DNA from: Streptococcus mitis
Lineage (GTDB): Bacteria > Bacillota > Bacilli > Lactobacillales > Streptococcaceae
Length of the DNA stretch: 64,000 bases
NCBI RefSeq assembly: GCF_002005545.1
Contig: NZ_LBMT01000001.1
Span: 766,301-830,300, forward strand
Reading direction: 5' to 3'
In this document: piece by piece, positions 1 to 9,404 of the stretch
How positions within the stretch are numbered: the stretch's first letter is position 1
How the letters are laid out: each line of letters begins with the position of its first letter
Made by a program: the position numbers and the translations under genes
The notes under the pieces: generated by a model
Told to the model about the DNA's origin: nothing
The model's input: the letters and a program-made list of their open reading frames with translations, nothing else
Database searches by the model: none

Positions 1-822
1 TTCCGTATTTTGGATATTGCGGATATGACTGCTGAAGGAGCCTTTCCACTGGGGGCGGCTGTCGTCGTATCTCAGATACAGGCAGGGACAAATCCTTGGA
101 TTGCGACTTTACTTGCTTTGCTGGCTGGTATGGTAGCAGGTCTAGTATCAGGAATGCTCCACACCAAGATGAAAATTCCAGCTCTCTTGACAGGGATTGT
201 GACCTTGACAGGGCTTTATTCCATCAATATTAAAATCATGGGAAGTGTGCCCAATCTTTCCTTGGGAGATTCTTCAACTGTCTTTAAACAGTTGGCGAGC
301 TTGGGACTGACAAATGAAGAAGCTGTTTTCTCACTCAGCTTGGTCTGTCTCTTACTTGTTTGTTTGGTCTTGACTCTTTTGATGAAAACAGAGATTGGCT
401 TGGTCTTGCGTTCGACTGGGGACAATATTCCGATGAGTGAGGCCAATGGGGTCAATGTAGACACCATGAAGATTGTTGGTTACATGATTTCAAACGGCTT
501 GATTGCCCTATGTGGTTCCTTGTTTGCCCAAAATGATGGATTTTCAGATGTGACTTCTGGGACAGGAACCATCGTTGTTGGTTTGAGTGCAGTGATTATT
601 GCGGAAGTCTTGATTCATGATTTAACCATTGGAAGCCGCTTATTATCCATCGGAATTGGTGCGATTGTTTACCGTTTGATTATTTTAAATATCTATGAGA
701 TTCCAAATCTAGACCAAAACCTGGTTCGTCTCTTTAATGCAATCTTGCTCGCCTTAGTTTTATTTGCACCAGAATTGCAAAAGAGATTAAAGATTCGTGG
801 TCTGAAATTGAGAAATGAATAG
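1..822 (+). CDS. ABC transporter permease, 5'-truncated by window edge
   Basis: The reading frame is open from base 1, so the true start lies upstream; about 273 residues are visible. The protein is strongly hydrophobic with repeated membrane segments and a Gly-rich stretch near residues 180-200 (TSGTGTIVVGLSAVIIAEV), typical of permeases partnered with basic-membrane-protein or tryptophan-type binding proteins (COG4120). It ends 12 bases before the ATP-binding gene, so the two form one operon; the binding protein is probably just outside the window. In pneumococci the matching operon has been proposed to import tryptophan; the substrate cannot be read from this sequence. Confidence 0.85.
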   Translation, partial: FRILDIADMTAEGAFPLGAAVVVSQIQAGTNPWIATLLALLAGMVAGLVSGMLHTKMKIPALLTGIVTLTGLYSINIKIMGSVPNLSLGDSSTVFKQLASLGLTNEEAVFSLSLVCLLLVCLVLTLLMKTEIGLVLRSTGDNIPMSEANGVNVDTMKIVGYMISNGLIALCGSLFAQNDGFSDVTSGTGTIVVGLSAVIIAEVLIHDLTIGSRLLSIGIGAIVYRLIILNIYEIPNLDQNLVRLFNAILLALVLFAPELQKRLKIRGLKLRNE

Positions 823-834
823 GAGGAGAAAGTT

Positions 835-1638
835 ATGGCAAGTTTGTTAACGCTTGAAAATATTCACAAAACATTTGAAGCAGGGACGGTCAATGAGAAC
901 CATGTCCTCAAAGGATTAGATTTAGAGGTTGAAGAGGGAGATTTTATCTCTGTGATTGGTGGAAATGGAGCAGGGAAATCCACTTTGATGAATATCTTGG
1001 CTGGCAATCTATCGGTGGACGAAGGGGACCTTTTATTGGCAGGGAAATCCATTAAAAATCTGAGTGTAAGAAAGAGAGCCAAGGATATCGCCCGTGTTTT
1101 TCAAGATCCTAAGATGGGAACAGCCTCTCGTTTGACGATTGAGGAGAATATGGCTATTGCCTTGAGACGTGGACAAAAAAGAGGACTTGGCTGGGGCGTG
1201 AAGGAGAAGGATAGAATCCAGTTCCAAGAGGCCTTGAAGGAGTTGAATATTGGTCTTGAAAACCGCTTAAAAGTAGATACTCAATATCTCTCAGGAGGAC
1301 AAAGACAGGCCTTGACCCTAGTCATGGCAGCTCTGGTGAAACCCAAACTTTTGCTTTTGGATGAACACACTGCGGCCCTTGACCCTAAAACGAGTCAAAT
1401 GGTGATGGATTTGACGCAAAAGATTGTGGAACACCATCAGTTGACGACTTTGATGATTACCCACGATATGAACCATGCGATTGAGTACGGCAATCGTCTC
1501 ATTATGCTCTATCAGGGTAAAATAGTAGTGGATGTCAAGGGAGAAGAGAAAAAGCATCTGACAGTTGAAGACCTCATGCATCTCTTCCAGAAAAATAGTG
1601 GCCAAAGTCTAGTTAGTGATGAATTGGTTTTGGGATAA
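835..1638 (+). CDS. ABC transporter ATP-binding protein
   Basis: This 267-residue ATPase energises the upstream permease. Walker A GGNGAGKST is at residues 42-50, the ABC signature LSGGQRQ near 151 and Walker B LLLLDEHTAALD near 171-182; His in Walker B follows the catalytic Glu, as is common in this subfamily (COG1101). The start is preceded by a strong AGGAGGAG ribosome site. A rho-independent terminator follows the stop directly, so the gene closes its operon. The permease partner suggests uptake of an amino acid or similar small solute; the substrate is inference. Confidence 0.9.
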   Translation: MASLLTLENIHKTFEAGTVNENHVLKGLDLEVEEGDFISVIGGNGAGKSTLMNILAGNLSVDEGDLLLAGKSIKNLSVRKRAKDIARVFQDPKMGTASRLTIEENMAIALRRGQKRGLGWGVKEKDRIQFQEALKELNIGLENRLKVDTQYLSGGQRQALTLVMAALVKPKLLLLDEHTAALDPKTSQMVMDLTQKIVEHHQLTTLMITHDMNHAIEYGNRLIMLYQGKIVVDVKGEEKKHLTVEDLMHLFQKNSGQSLVSDELVLG

Positions 1639-1643
1639 AGAAA

Positions 1644-1674
1644 AAGGCTGAGATCTAGTGTCTCAGTCTTTTAT
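1644..1674 (+). terminator. Rho-independent terminator
   Basis: Inverted repeat GGCTGAGA / TCTCAGTC followed by TTTTATT, six bases after the ABC operon. Confidence 0.85.
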
Positions 1675-1707
1675 TAGTACAAATGGATAGGCAGAAATAT
1701 GAAATTG

Positions 1708-1820
1708 ATACTCTTCTAAAATCACTTCAAACCACGTTAGCTCTATCTGCAACCTTAAAACAGTGCTTTGAGCGACCTGCGGCTAGCTTCCTAGTTTGCT
1801 CTTTGATTTTCATTGAGTAT
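1708..1820 (+). repeat. BOX element, boxA-boxC type (copy 1)
   Basis: A 113-bp element opening ATACTCTTC and closing CATTGAGTAT, holding the AAACCACGT and TGCGGCTAGCTTCCTAG segments typical of streptococcal BOX repeats. It is close in sequence to the copies at 8225-8329 and 61444-61556. The length fits boxA plus boxC without boxB. Short frames inside it are not genes. Confidence 0.85.
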
Positions 1821-1829
1821 AAACTCAGT

Positions 1830-1866
1830 AAGGAGCCCTCTTTTGCAGAAAAGCAGGGTTCTTTTT
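1830..1866 (+). terminator. Terminator-like hairpin next to BOX copy 1
   Basis: AAGGAGCCCT pairs with AGGGTTCTTT (two G-T pairs) around an inner TGC/GCA stem and ends in TTTTT. No gene lies between the ABC operon terminator and this hairpin. BOX copy 3 is followed by a similar hairpin. Confidence 0.6.
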
Positions 1867-1923
1867 GCTGTCTATTCCATCTATGAAAGCGTAAAACAAA
1901 CTAGTCAGGGTGGCTAGTTTGTG

Positions 1924-1929
1924 GTATAA
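1924..1929 (+). promoter_or_regulatory. -10 box for the UPF0154 gene
   Basis: Perfect TATAAT, 34 bases before the start codon; no clear -35 box was identified. With the two hairpins and the BOX copy this accounts for the stretch 1639-1963. Confidence 0.6.
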
Positions 1930-1963
1930 TGAAAGGGACTCAAAAAGAAACAGGAGAAAAATG

Positions 1964-2212
1964 ATGGATTTACTTTTAGCAATTGTATTGATTGTGCTAG
2001 CTTTTCTAGGAGGAGCTCTTGGAGGGATGTACTTGGTTCGTAAGCAAATCGAAAAAGAATTTGCTGACAACCCACGTTTGAATGCTGAAGCAGTTCGTAC
2101 TCTTTTGAGTGCAAATGGTCAAAAACCAAGCGAAGCTAAGGTACAACAAGTTTACCACCAAATCATCCGCCAACAAAAGGCAGCCCTTGCTAACAATAAA
2201 AAGAAAAAATAA
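1964..2212 (+). CDS. UPF0154 small membrane protein (YneF family)
   Basis: The product is 82 residues: one N-terminal membrane helix (residues 2-23, with GGALGG), then a charged helical domain ending in a Lys-rich tail. Size and layout match UPF0154/YneF. ATG codons at 1961 and 1964 both follow the CAGGAGA site; the family's usual N terminus MDLL favours the second. Function is unknown. The gene has its own -10 box and a terminator just downstream, so it appears to be monocistronic. Confidence 0.85.
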
Positions 2213-2218
2213 ATAAGG

Positions 2219-2248
2219 AAAAGTCTGGGATGAAAGTTCCAGACTTCT
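2219..2248 (+). terminator. Rho-independent terminator
   Basis: AAGTCTGG / CCAGACTT stem with a 10-base loop, right after the UPF0154 gene. The T tract is weak. Confidence 0.65.
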
Positions 2249-2412
2249 CACTATGTTGGCTAAGGGTTTAGGGATGAGGCTTTTTCCTTGCATTCTATTG
2301 ATATTTGATTATGATTAAGAGAGATAGTTGTTGATTAGGATGTCATTCAGTTCATAAGGATCAATAATCATAATGAACTATCAATCAGAAAAAAGACTAG
2401 AAAGAAGACTGT

Positions 2413-3207
2413 ATGGATAATCGACCAATTGGTTTTTTGGATTCGGGTGTCGGGGGCTTGACCGTTGTGCGCGAGCTCATGCGCCAACTTCCCCATGAAG
2501 AAATCGTCTATATTGGAGATTCGGCACGGGCGCCCTATGGTCCCCGTCCTGCTGAGCAAATTCGTGAATATACCTGGCAGTTGGTCAACTTTCTCTTGAC
2601 CAAGGATGTCAAAATGATTGTCATTGCTTGTAATACTGCGACTGCGGTCGTCTGGGAAGAAATCAAGGCTCAACTAGATATTCCTGTCTTGGGTGTAATT
2701 TTGCCAGGAGCTTCGGCAGCTATCAAGTCCAGCCAAGGTGGGAAAATCGGAGTGATTGGAACACCCATGACGGTACAATCAGACATCTACCGTCAGAAAA
2801 TTCATGATTTGGATCCGGACTTACAGGTGGAGAGTTTGGCCTGTCCCAAGTTTGCTCCCTTAGTGGAGTCTGGTGCCCTGTCAACCAGTGTCACCAAGAA
2901 AGTGGTCTATGAAACCCTGCGTCCCTTGGTTGGAAAGGTGGATAGCCTGATTTTGGGTTGTACCCATTATCCACTGCTCAGACCTATTATTCAAAATGTC
3001 ATGGGACCGAATGTCAAACTCATTGATAGTGGGGCAGAGTGCGTACGGGATATCTCAGTCTTACTTAATTATTTTGAAATCAATCGTGGTCGCGATGCTG
3101 GACCACTTCATCACCGTTTTTACACAACAGCCAGCAGCCAAAGTTTTGCACAAATTGGTGAAGAATGGCTGGAAAAAGAGATTTATGTGGAGCATGTAGA
3201 ATTATGA
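2413..3207 (+). CDS. murI: Glutamate racemase
   Basis: Converts L-glutamate to D-glutamate for peptidoglycan. The 264 residues contain the N-terminal DSGVGGLTV (10-18), the first catalytic cysteine in ACNTATA (Cys73) and the second in GCTHYPLL (Cys183), so the two-cysteine active site is intact. The length is normal. The stop codon overlaps the next start (ATGA), opening a run of translationally coupled genes that continues to yidD. Cytoplasmic and essential in most streptococci. Confidence 0.97.
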   Translation: MDNRPIGFLDSGVGGLTVVRELMRQLPHEEIVYIGDSARAPYGPRPAEQIREYTWQLVNFLLTKDVKMIVIACNTATAVVWEEIKAQLDIPVLGVILPGASAAIKSSQGGKIGVIGTPMTVQSDIYRQKIHDLDPDLQVESLACPKFAPLVESGALSTSVTKKVVYETLRPLVGKVDSLILGCTHYPLLRPIIQNVMGPNVKLIDSGAECVRDISVLLNYFEINRGRDAGPLHHRFYTTASSQSFAQIGEEWLEKEIYVEHVEL

Positions 3208-4175
3208 CAAATAAAATTTATGAATACAAGGATGACCAGGACTGGTATGTTGGGTCCTATAGTATTTTTGGTGGTGTCCGGACTTTGACTGATGAAGACT
3301 TGGATTTTCCTCTAGTTGGATTGGCCAAAATCTTTCGAGACGAGGAACGAGGTTTTCCACTTTCAGTTACTGTTTTACGCTATGGTTCTCCCTACCGTTT
3401 ATTGTCTTTTGTAGTAGATATCCTTAACCAAGAAATGGGACGAAATTTGGAAGTTATTCAACGTCAGGGAGCCCTGCTCTTGGTTGAAAATGGGCAACTC
3501 CTGCATGTAGAATTGCCTAAAGAAGGTGTTGATGTAGAAGCATTCTTTGAGACAAACAAGGTCAGAGAAACCTTATTGATTGCGACTCGTAACGAGGGCA
3601 AGACCAAGGAATTTCGAGCTATTTTTGACAAGCTAGGCTACGATGTGGAAAATCTTAATGACTACCCTGACTTGCCTGAAGTAGCTGAAACAGGCATGAC
3701 CTTTGAAGAAAATGCCCGCCTCAAGGCAGAAACCATTTCTCAATTAACGGGCAAGATGGTTTTGGCAGATGATTCTGGACTTAAAGTTGATGTCCTTGGT
3801 GGCTTGCCAGGTGTCTGGTCAGCTCGTTTCGCAGGTGTGGGAGCTACTGATCGTGAAAACAATGCCAAGCTCTTGCACGAATTGGCCATGGTCTTTGAAC
3901 TCAAGGACCGCTCGGCTCAATTCCATACAACCCTAGTCGTTGCCAGTCCAAACAAGGAAAGCTTGGTTGTTGAAGCAGACTGGCCTGGCTACATTAACTT
4001 TGAACCCAAGGGTGAAAATGGCTTTGGCTATGATCCTCTTTTCCTTGTGGGAGAGACAGGCAAATCATCAGCTGAATTAACCCTTGAAGAAAAAAATAGT
4101 CAATCTCATCGTGCCTTAGCCGTTAAGAAACTTTTGGAGGTATTTCCATCATGGCAAAGCAAACCATCATTGTAA
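3204..4175 (+). CDS. rdgB: Non-canonical purine NTP pyrophosphatase (RdgB/HAM1) with N-terminal extension
   Basis: Removes ITP, dITP and XTP from nucleotide pools. Residues 123-323 form the HAM1/RdgB domain: substrate motif [11 protein letters not shown] (about 127-137), DDSGLKVD near 198 and [11 protein letters not shown] near the C terminus. Residues 1-120 are an extra domain I do not recognise; the same fusion is usual in streptococci. I chose ATG 3204, which overlaps the murI stop; a longer open frame starting at 3165 would run deep into murI. The next gene starts inside the last 25 bases. Confidence 0.92.
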   Translation: MTNKIYEYKDDQDWYVGSYSIFGGVRTLTDEDLDFPLVGLAKIFRDEERGFPLSVTVLRYGSPYRLLSFVVDILNQEMGRNLEVIQRQGALLLVENGQLLHVELPKEGVDVEAFFETNKVRETLLIATRNEGKTKEFRAIFDKLGYDVENLNDYPDLPEVAETGMTFEENARLKAETISQLTGKMVLADDSGLKVDVLGGLPGVWSARFAGVGATDRENNAKLLHELAMVFELKDRSAQFHTTLVVASPNKESLVVEADWPGYINFEPKGENGFGYDPLFLVGETGKSSAELTLEEKNSQSHRALAVKKLLEVFPSWQSKPSL

Positions 4176-4672
4176 TGAGCGATTCTCATGGCGATAGCTT
4201 GATTGTGGAAGAAATCCGTGATCGCTATGTGGGCAAAGTTGACGCCGTTTTTCATAACGGCGATTCTGAACTGCGTCCTGATTCTCCCCTTTGGGAAGGC
4301 ATCCGTGTTGTTAAAGGGAACATGGACTTCTACGCCGGCTACCCAGAACGTTTGGTGACTGAGCTTGGTTCGACCAAGATTATCCAAACCCATGGTCACT
4401 TGTTTGACATCAATTTCAACTTTCAAAAGTTGGACTACTGGGCTCAGGAAGAAGAGGCCGATATCTGTCTTTATGGTCACTTGCATGTGCCAAGCGCTTG
4501 GATGGAAGGCAAGACCCTCTTTCTAAATCCAGGTTCTATCAGTCAACCACGTGGGACCATCAGAGAATGTCTCTATGCTCGTGTGGAGATTGATGATAGT
4601 TACTTCAAAGTCGACTTTTTGACACGAGACCATGAGGTGTATCCGGGCTTGTCCAAGGAGTTTAGCCGATGA
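4151..4672 (+). CDS. YfcE/MJ0936-type metallophosphoesterase
   Basis: This 173-residue protein has the metal-binding pattern of small calcineurin-like phosphoesterases: MSDSHGD (residues 9-15), NGDSE near 36, a GNMD turn, THGH near 80 and YGHLH near 108. Members hydrolyse phosphodiesters, including cyclic nucleotides in some cases; the natural substrate is not known. It overlaps the previous gene by 25 bases and the next by 4, and the preceding TTGGAGG site supports the start. Confidence 0.88.
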   Translation: MAKQTIIVMSDSHGDSLIVEEIRDRYVGKVDAVFHNGDSELRPDSPLWEGIRVVKGNMDFYAGYPERLVTELGSTKIIQTHGHLFDINFNFQKLDYWAQEEEADICLYGHLHVPSAWMEGKTLFLNPGSISQPRGTIRECLYARVEIDDSYFKVDFLTRDHEVYPGLSKEFSR

Positions 4673-5130
4673 TTGCCAAGGAGTTTGAGACTTTCTTGTT
4701 GGGGCAGGAGGAAACTTTTTTGACCCCTGCTGAAAATCTAGCCGTGTTGATTGATACCCACAATGCGGATCATGCGACCCTCTTGCTCAGTCAGATGACC
4801 TATACCCGTGTTCCTGTTGTGACAGATGAAAAACAGTTTGTTGGAACTATTGGGCTCAGAGATATTATGGCTTATCAGATGGAGCATGATTTGAGTCAAG
4901 AAATCATGGCAGATACGGATATCGTTCATATGACGAGAACGGACGTAGCGGTTGTTTCGCCTGATTTTACCATTACGGAGGTCTTGCACAAGCTGGTAGA
5001 TGAGTCCTTCTTGCCGGTTGTGGATGCGTCTGGTATTTTCCAAGGAATTATCACGCGCAAGTCTATCCTCAAGGCAGTCAATGCCCTCTTGCATGATTTT
5101 AGTAAGGAATATGAAATTCGATGCAAATGA
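4669..5130 (+). CDS. cbpB: CBS-pair protein of the CbpB/DarB (YkuL) type
   Basis: The 153 residues form two CBS repeats (about 25-75 and 85-145), each with the pattern RVPVV/LPVVD followed by GTIGLRDI or GIITRKSIL. Length and layout match B. subtilis DarB and Listeria CbpB, which bind cyclic di-AMP and report second-messenger or potassium status to partner enzymes. The symbol is by family resemblance; nucleotide binding here is inference. It overlaps the phosphoesterase stop (ATGA) and the recombinase-like gene downstream. Confidence 0.75.
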   Translation: MIAKEFETFLLGQEETFLTPAENLAVLIDTHNADHATLLLSQMTYTRVPVVTDEKQFVGTIGLRDIMAYQMEHDLSQEIMADTDIVHMTRTDVAVVSPDFTITEVLHKLVDESFLPVVDASGIFQGIITRKSILKAVNALLHDFSKEYEIRCK

Positions 5131-5861
5131 GAGACAGGATTTCAGCCTTTTTAGAGGAAAAGCAGGGCTTATCTGCTAATTCCAAGCAGTCCTATAAGTA
5201 TGATTTGGAGCAATTTTTAGACATTGTAGGCGAGCGGATTTCTGAGACCAGTCTCAAGATTTACCAAGCCCAGCTAGCCAATCTAAAAATCAGCGCCCAG
5301 AAGCGAAAGATTTCGACCTGTAACCAATTTCTCTACTTTCTCTATCAAAAAGGAGAAGTGGATAGCTTTTACCGCTTGGAATTAGCTAAACAAGCTGAAA
5401 AGAAGACCTCAAAACCAGAACTGTTAAACCTAGACTCTTTTTGGCAGGAAAGTGATTATCCAGAGGGGCGTTTACTGGCTCTTATTATCTTGGAAATGGG
5501 GCTCTTGCCGAGTGAGATTTTGGCTCTCAAGGTTGAGGATATCAATCTGGACTTTCAGGTGTTGCGAATCAAGAAGGCTTCCCAACAGAGGATTGTTACC
5601 ATTCCCACGAGCTTGCTTTCAGAATTGGAATCCTTGATGGGGCAGACCTACCTCTTTGAAAGGGCAGGGAAAGCCTATTCTCGTCAGTGGGCCTTCCGTC
5701 AGCTAGAGTCCTTTGTCAAGGAGAAAGGTTTTCCAGAACTATCAGCTCAAGCCCTACGGGAACAGTTCATTCTACGACAAATTGAAAAAAAGGTCGATTT
5801 GTACGAAATTGCAAAAAAATTAGGATTAAAAACAGTCCTGACCTTAGAAAAATATAGATAA
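5121..5861 (+). CDS. XerD-like tyrosine recombinase homologue
   Basis: The 246 residues comprise an N-terminal SAM-like core-binding domain (1-90) and a divergent tyrosine-recombinase domain (100-246) ending in LEKYR, where the nucleophile tyrosine would sit. The Arg-His-x-x-Arg catalytic pattern is degenerate. This streptococcal family is known as XerD-like and is not thought to perform dif recombination, which XerS does in streptococci. Its place just before scpA-scpB suggests a role in chromosome maintenance (inference). Confidence 0.85.
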   Translation: MQMRDRISAFLEEKQGLSANSKQSYKYDLEQFLDIVGERISETSLKIYQAQLANLKISAQKRKISTCNQFLYFLYQKGEVDSFYRLELAKQAEKKTSKPELLNLDSFWQESDYPEGRLLALIILEMGLLPSEILALKVEDINLDFQVLRIKKASQQRIVTIPTSLLSELESLMGQTYLFERAGKAYSRQWAFRQLESFVKEKGFPELSAQALREQFILRQIEKKVDLYEIAKKLGLKTVLTLEKYR

Positions 5862-6589
5862 TGGATATTAAACTAAAAGATTTTGAAGGGCCCCTGGACT
5901 TGCTCTTGCACCTAGTTTCTAAGTACCAGATGGATATCTACGATGTGCCCATTACGGAAGTCATCGAACAGTATCTAGCCTATGTCTCAACCCTGCAGGC
6001 CATGCGTCTGGAAGTGACGGGTGAGTACATGGTTATGGCCAGTCAGCTCATGCTGATCAAGAGCCGCAAGCTTCTTCCGAAGGTGGCAGAAGTGACAGAC
6101 TTGGAGGATGACCTAGAGCAGGATCTTCTCTCTCAAATCGAAGAATACCGCAAGTTCAAGCTCTTGGGTGAGCATTTGGAAGCCAAGCACCAAGAGCGAG
6201 CCCAGTATTATTCCAAAGCGCCGACAGAGTTGATTTATGAAGATGCGGAGCTTGTGCATGACAAGACGACCATTGACCTATTTTTGGCTTTTTCCAATAT
6301 CTTAGCTAAGAAAAAAGAGGAGTTTGCACAGAACCACACGACTATCTTGCGGGATGAGTATAAGATTGAGGACATGATGATTATCGTGAAAGAGTCCTTG
6401 ATTGGACGAGATCAATTGCGCTTGCAGGATTTGTTCAAGGAAGCCCAGAATCTCCAAGAGGTCATCACCCTCTTTTTGGCAACCCTAGAGTTAATCAAAA
6501 CTCAGGAGCTGATCCTCGTGCAAGAGGAAAGTTTCGGAGATATTTATCTCATGGAAAAGAAGGAAGAAAGTCAAGTGGCCCAAAGCTAG
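5861..6589 (+). CDS. scpA: Segregation and condensation protein A
   Basis: This 242-residue kleisin bridges the SMC heads in the bacterial condensin. The N-terminal motif [16 protein letters not shown] (residues 4-19), the acidic central helix near 95-110 and a C-terminal winged-helix region are all visible. The start shares one base with the previous stop (TAATG). It is followed 18 bases later by scpB, the usual partner. Full length and no defect. Confidence 0.96.
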   Translation: MDIKLKDFEGPLDLLLHLVSKYQMDIYDVPITEVIEQYLAYVSTLQAMRLEVTGEYMVMASQLMLIKSRKLLPKVAEVTDLEDDLEQDLLSQIEEYRKFKLLGEHLEAKHQERAQYYSKAPTELIYEDAELVHDKTTIDLFLAFSNILAKKKEEFAQNHTTILRDEYKIEDMMIIVKESLIGRDQLRLQDLFKEAQNLQEVITLFLATLELIKTQELILVQEESFGDIYLMEKKEESQVAQS

Positions 6590-6607
6590 ACTTGATAGAG
6601 AGGAAAG

Positions 6608-7177
6608 ATGAGTACTTTAGCAAAAATAGAAGCGCTCTTGTTTGTAGCGGGTGAAGATGGGATTAGAGTCCGCCAGTTAGCTGAACTCCTCTCTCTGCCA
6701 CCGACAGGCATCCAACAGAGTTTAGAAAAATTAGCCCAGAAGTATGAAAAGGACCCAGATTCCAGTTTGGCCCTGATTGAGACAGGTGGTGCTTATAGAT
6801 TGGTGACCAAGCCTCAGTTTTCAGAGATTTTGAAGGAATACTCTAAGGCACCTATCAACCAGAGTTTATCTCGGGCTGCCCTTGAGACCTTGTCCATCAT
6901 TGCCTACAAACAGCCTATCACACGGATAGAGATTGATGCCATCCGTGGGGTCAACTCGAGTGGGGCCTTGGCAAAGTTGCAGGCTTTTGACTTGATACGA
7001 GAAGACGGGAAAAAAGAAGTGTTGGGTCGCCCCAACCTCTATGTGACTACAGATTATTTCCTAGATTACATGGGGATAAACCATTTGGAAGAATTACCAG
7101 TGATTGATGAGCTTGAGATTCAAGCCCAAGAAAGCCAATTATTTGGTGAAAGGATAGAAGAAGATGAGAATCAATAA
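6608..7177 (+). CDS. scpB: Segregation and condensation protein B
   Basis: This 189-residue double winged-helix protein binds ScpA and loads SMC. The recognisable core is [23 protein letters not shown]-like (split near residue 98) followed by the [15 protein letters not shown] region near 143-158. An AGAGAGGAAAG ribosome site precedes the ATG. The acidic tail overlaps the rluB start by 14 bases. Confidence 0.96.
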   Translation: MSTLAKIEALLFVAGEDGIRVRQLAELLSLPPTGIQQSLEKLAQKYEKDPDSSLALIETGGAYRLVTKPQFSEILKEYSKAPINQSLSRAALETLSIIAYKQPITRIEIDAIRGVNSSGALAKLQAFDLIREDGKKEVLGRPNLYVTTDYFLDYMGINHLEELPVIDELEIQAQESQLFGERIEEDENQ

Positions 7178-7886
7178 GTATATTGCCCACGCAGGTGTGG
7201 CCAGTAGGAGAAAAGCAGAAGAGCTGATCAAGCAAGGTTTGGTGACGGTTAACGGCCAAGTGGTACGTGAACTAGCAACCACTATCAAGTCAGGCGACAA
7301 GGTCGAAGTTGAAGGTCAGCCTATCTACAACGAAGAAAAGGTCTACTATCTGCTTAACAAACCACGCGGTGTCATTTCCAGTGTGACAGATGACAAGGGC
7401 CGCAAGACGGTTGTCGACCTCTTGCCCAACGTGAAAGAGCGCATCTACCCTGTAGGTCGTTTGGACTGGGATACATCAGGAGTCTTGATTTTGACCAATG
7501 ATGGGGATTTTACAGATGAGATGATTCACCCTCGTAATGAGATTGACAAGGTTTATGTCGCGCGTGTTAAAGGTGTGGCCAATAAGGATAATCTCCGCCC
7601 CTTGACCCGTGGACTTGAGATTGATGGCAAGAAAACCAAACCAGCTGTTTATGAAATTCTCAAAGTGGATCCAGTTAAAAATCGCTCTGTGGTACAGTTG
7701 ACCATCCATGAAGGGCGTAACCACCAGGTTAAAAAGATGTTTGAAGCTGTCGGTCTCCAAGTAGATAAGTTGTCACGGACCCGTTTCGGACATCTAGACT
7801 TGACAGGACTCCGTCCAGGAGAATCCCGTCGTCTTAATAAAAAAGAAATCAGCCAACTACACACCATGGCTGTAACCAAGAAATAA
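7164..7886 (+). CDS. rluB: 23S rRNA pseudouridine synthase RluB
   Basis: This 240-residue enzyme makes the pseudouridine near position 2605 of 23S rRNA. An N-terminal S4 RNA-binding domain ([20 protein letters not shown]) is followed by the catalytic motif [18 protein letters not shown], with the nucleophilic Asp in GRLD near residue 98. Overlap with scpB indicates coupled translation; the stop shares a base with the yidD start. Confidence 0.93.
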   Translation: MRINKYIAHAGVASRRKAEELIKQGLVTVNGQVVRELATTIKSGDKVEVEGQPIYNEEKVYYLLNKPRGVISSVTDDKGRKTVVDLLPNVKERIYPVGRLDWDTSGVLILTNDGDFTDEMIHPRNEIDKVYVARVKGVANKDNLRPLTRGLEIDGKKTKPAVYEILKVDPVKNRSVVQLTIHEGRNHQVKKMFEAVGLQVDKLSRTRFGHLDLTGLRPGESRRLNKKEISQLHTMAVTKK

Positions 7887-8128
7887 TGAAACGAATTTTA
7901 ATAGCGCCTGTGCGCTTTTACCAACGTTTTATCTCGCCAGCCTTTCCACCCTCTTGTCGCTTTGAGCCGACTTGCTCCAACTATATGATTCAGGCTATTG
8001 AGGAACATGGCTTCAAGGGTGTCTTGATGGGCTTGGCTCGGATTTTACGTTGCCATCCCTGGTCGAAAACAGGCAAGGATCCTGTGCCAAACCATTTTTC
8101 TCTCAAACGAAATCAAGAAGAAAAATGA
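7886..8128 (+). CDS. yidD: Membrane protein insertion efficiency factor YidD
   Basis: This 80-residue basic protein helps membrane-protein insertion together with YidC. The family hallmark is intact: [12 protein letters not shown] (residues 23-34), then [11 protein letters not shown] near 50. It ends the long overlapping operon that began at murI and is followed by a strong bidirectional terminator. Confidence 0.95.
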   Translation: MKRILIAPVRFYQRFISPAFPPSCRFEPTCSNYMIQAIEEHGFKGVLMGLARILRCHPWSKTGKDPVPNHFSLKRNQEEK

Positions 8129-8151
8129 GGCTGGGTAAAAGATTTTAGTGA

Positions 8152-8208
8152 AATGATAAAAACGCATCCTATCAGGTTTGAGTGAACTGATAGGATGCGT
8201 TTTATCAT
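8152..8208. terminator. Strong bidirectional terminator
   Basis: A stem of about 22 bp with one mismatch region (core CGCATCCTATCAG / CTGATAGGATGCG) flanked by AAAA and TTTT, able to work on both strands. It separates yidD from the minus-strand piu operon. Confidence 0.85.
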
Positions 8209-8224
8209 GTAAAGATGTTAGTTG

Positions 8225-8329
8225 ATACTCAATGAAAATCAAAGAGCAAACTAGGAAACTAGCCGCAGGCTGTACTTGAGTACGGCAAGGCGACGTTGAC
8301 GTGGTTTGAATTTGATTTTCGAAGAGTAT
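8225..8329 (-). repeat. BOX element, boxA-boxC type (copy 2)
   Basis: This 105-bp element lies in the opposite orientation to copies 1 and 3. It carries TACGGCAAGGCGACGTTGAC, which differs at one position from the boxA core used for BOX typing primers. It sits in the convergent gap between yidD and piuA. With the terminator at 8152-8208 it fills most of this intergenic stretch. Confidence 0.92.
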
Positions 8330-8343
8330 GAGTTTGAAGTTGC

Positions 8344-9309
8344 TTATTTCAAGCCTTTTTGTGCATCTTCAATCATGAGTTTGGTTGATTCAAGTCCGCC
8401 TCCGCTTAGATACCAGAGGTCTGGTGTTAGTTGGATAATCTTACCATTTTTAGCCGCAGGTGTTTCAGCGATGAGGGCATTTTCTAGGACACCGTCGTTA
8501 CTAGAGTTGTCTCCACCGATGGCAAGGGTACGGTTGATAACGAAGAGGATATCAGGATTGATTTCTTTGACACTTTCAAAGCTGACTTCTTGTCCGTGGC
8601 GAGAGTCTTCAAATTGAGTATCAGTTGGCTTGAATTTCAAGGTTTGGTACAAGAAAGAGAAACGAGATTGGGCACCAAAGGCAGCCATTTTTCCTTCGTT
8701 GAGGAGGATAGCAAGGGCTTTTTTGTCAGAGCTTTCATTTTTAGTAGCGACTTCTTGGATGCTCTTGTCTAGCTTGGCCAATTCTTCCTTGGCTTTCTGT
8801 GTACCAGTTTCGCCGAAGGCACTTGCTAAGGATTCGATATTAGCCTTAGTTGAAGTCCAGTAGTCGTCCTTGCTTGCTTGGAAGAGAACAGTCGGAGCGA
8901 TTTCGTTGAACTTATCTACGAATTTTTGGGTACGTGGTGAAGCGATAATTAGGTCTGGTTCAAGAGCAGCAAGGGCTTCTAGGTCTGGCTCAACCATGGA
9001 ACCAACATTTTTAACTTTTCCAGCTAGGTCTTTAAGATAAGTCGGAACAGTTTTTGTAGGCATTCCGACGATATTCTTTTCAAAACCTAAAGCGCGAATA
9101 GTATCCGCAGCACCGAGGTCAAAGGTCACAATCTTTTCAGGGACTTTTGAAAGTGTGACTACACCTAGTGAACTTTTAATGGTTACCTCTGTTGGAGCGG
9201 AGCTACTTGACTCCGTCTTACTAGTGCTTGAGTTTGTACTACATGCACCAAGTAGGAGCAAGAAGCCAGCCGCTAGGGCAGTGAGATAAAGTTTAAGGGA
9301 TGTTTTCAT
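8344..9309 (-). CDS. piuA: Iron-compound ABC transporter, substrate-binding lipoprotein
   Basis: This 321-residue lipoprotein has signal peptide residues 1-22 with lipobox LLGAC (Cys23), a Ser/Thr-rich linker and a two-lobed periplasmic-binding fold of the FatB/siderophore type (IVTFDLGAADTIRALG, MVEPDLEALAALEPDLII). It captures ferric siderophores or haem outside the membrane for the PiuBCD pump. It is last in the piuBCDA order, separated from piuD by a hairpin-bearing gap. The gene order matches the pneumococcal piu operon, a known surface antigen and iron-uptake locus. Confidence 0.92.
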   Translation of the reverse strand: MKTSLKLYLTALAAGFLLLLGACSTNSSTSKTESSSSAPTEVTIKSSLGVVTLSKVPEKIVTFDLGAADTIRALGFEKNIVGMPTKTVPTYLKDLAGKVKNVGSMVEPDLEALAALEPDLIIASPRTQKFVDKFNEIAPTVLFQASKDDYWTSTKANIESLASAFGETGTQKAKEELAKLDKSIQEVATKNESSDKKALAILLNEGKMAAFGAQSRFSFLYQTLKFKPTDTQFEDSRHGQEVSFESVKEINPDILFVINRTLAIGGDNSSNDGVLENALIAETPAAKNGKIIQLTPDLWYLSGGGLESTKLMIEDAQKGLK

Positions 9310-9345
9310 GATTTCTCCTTTTTAAAATGTGATAACGATTTAGGG

Positions 9346-9374
9346 AGTCTCTTGGTCTTATTGACTAAGAGACT
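9346..9374 (-). terminator. Hairpin between piuD and piuA
   Basis: AGTCTCTT-GTC / GAC-AAGAGACT stem with a short loop in the gap between the ATPase and binding-protein genes. It lacks a long T tract on the minus strand. It may act as a partial terminator or an RNA processing/stabilising hairpin setting PiuA levels apart from PiuBCD (inference). Confidence 0.5.
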
Positions 9375-9404
9375 GAAGGTTCTCTAACTTGAGCTTCTAT
9401 GTTA

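Noticed and set aside
1683-1886. 67-codon open frame inside BOX copy 1
   Set aside because: It is made of repeat sequence, has no ribosome site, and an equivalent frame appears in BOX copy 3 (61401-61646).
5121-5861. Active mobile-element integrase
   Set aside because: Despite the tyrosine-recombinase fold it is embedded in a conserved housekeeping operon, has degenerate catalytic positions, and no attachment-site repeats are nearby.
8225-8329. RUP element
   Set aside because: I first considered RUP because of the length near 107 bp, but the boxA core TACGGCAAGGCGACG identifies it as BOX.
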